Program-made: the position numbers and the translations under genes
Notes under the pieces: model-generated
What the model saw: the letters and a program-made list of their open reading frames with translations, nothing else
Databases searched by the model: none
What the model was told of the DNA's origin: nothing
NCBI GenBank assembly: GCA_977006965.1
Contig: OZ345363.1
Span: 1,302,001-1,366,000 of the forward strand
DNA: 64,000 nucleotides
Source of the DNA: Phymatolithon calcareum
Lineage: Eukaryota > Rhodophyta > Florideophyceae > Hapalidiales
Direction: 5' to 3'
Shown here: positions 63,758 through 64,000 of the stretch, in pieces
Numbering within the stretch: position 1 is the first letter of the stretch
Layout of the letters: every line of letters begins with the position of its first letter

Positions 63758-64000
63758 GTTACCTCTTAGCCCATCTATCATGAATATCAATGTAGTGATT
63801 TCGTAACTGATGTTTAGATATCAAGATGATACCTTTCGACGTCGCTTCTGTGTGTGTTTGTCAACGTGAGAGCGGTCAGAAGTAAAACCCAGAAATACTT
63901 CCAGGTATTACTTAAACCGGAATTGTCTCCAATATTTAAAATATTGTTTCAAAGTTTCTGGAGTTTGAAATGTTTTGGGGGCTCACTGCACGAACTTTGA
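63758..64000 (-). other. right edge, probably more of Copia-3 gag
   Basis: The minus strand has a short open stretch (TTLIFMIDGLRG) that would join, across the Copia-1 target site, to the Copia-3 gag frame below 56994 (RYTKIGEQMISNLP). This is suggestive only. Nothing else is seen. Confidence 0.3.

Noticed and set aside
1-64000. CRISPR arrays, rRNA and tRNA genes
   Set aside because: Repeats seen are palindromes, minisatellites and element copies; no regular spacer array, no rRNA core sequence and no convincing tRNA A and B boxes were found by eye.

Overview
The window reads as nuclear DNA of a eukaryote, most likely a red alga with a repeat-rich genome (a Chondrus-like florideophyte would fit, but this is inferred from style and not proven). 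The evidence is eukaryote-specific housekeeping genes (HIS6, LSM3, ZNHIT2, AMPK beta, DEGS desaturase, OTU1, TRM9), short spliceosomal introns (62-135 nt, donors GTACGT or GTAAGT, acceptors CAG), genes with none to two introns, and a dense stack of nested Copia LTR retrotransposons and non-LTR (LINE) relics. I saw no rRNA or tRNA gene and no CRISPR array.

Layout. 1-20.3 kb is the gene-bearing part: HIS6 (-, cut by the window edge), LSM3 (+), ZNHIT2 (-), a decayed coding relic, AMPK/SNF1 beta (+), aldose 1-epimerase (-), sphingolipid desaturase (+), a bZIP factor (+), the deubiquitinase OTU1 (+), TRM9 (-) and a membrane-anchored M14 carboxypeptidase (-). Neighbours are often convergent or divergent with short spacers, and the spacers carry many palindromic foldback sequences. 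20.3-34.8 kb is a repeat field: copies of an unnamed coding repeat family, a kinase pseudogene split by inserted repeats, a composite tandem repeat, and many 3' fragments of LINEs with at least three kinds of 3' tail, plus two joined LINE reverse-transcriptase fragments (32.0-34.7 kb). 34.8-46.5 kb holds an intact 460-codon gene of unknown function with two predicted membrane segments and a LINE-like 3' tail, a double-RING gene broken by a solo LTR with a perfect target-site duplication, an inverted-repeat element beside a minisatellite, a duplicated zinc-finger relic and a frameshifted tyrosine recombinase.

46.5-64 kb is a nest of LTR elements, all main elements on the minus strand. An old Copia (Copia-3) was hit by Copia-2 (47121-53459, perfect 5-bp duplication TATTC) and by Copia-1 (56994-63757, duplication GTTAT/GTTAC). 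Copia-2 in turn holds a PiggyBac-type transposase relic and a solo LTR. Copia-1 holds two solo LTRs and a 231-bp LTR-like mini-element made of two ~98-bp repeats around 34 bp. For four of the insertions (the solo LTR in Copia-2, one solo LTR and the mini-element in Copia-1, and the solo LTR in the RING gene), conceptual removal restores the host reading frame across the junction, which supports the boundaries given. Copia-1 has a primer-binding site that matches the anticodon arm of initiator tRNA-Met, as in Drosophila copia, not the tRNA 3' end.
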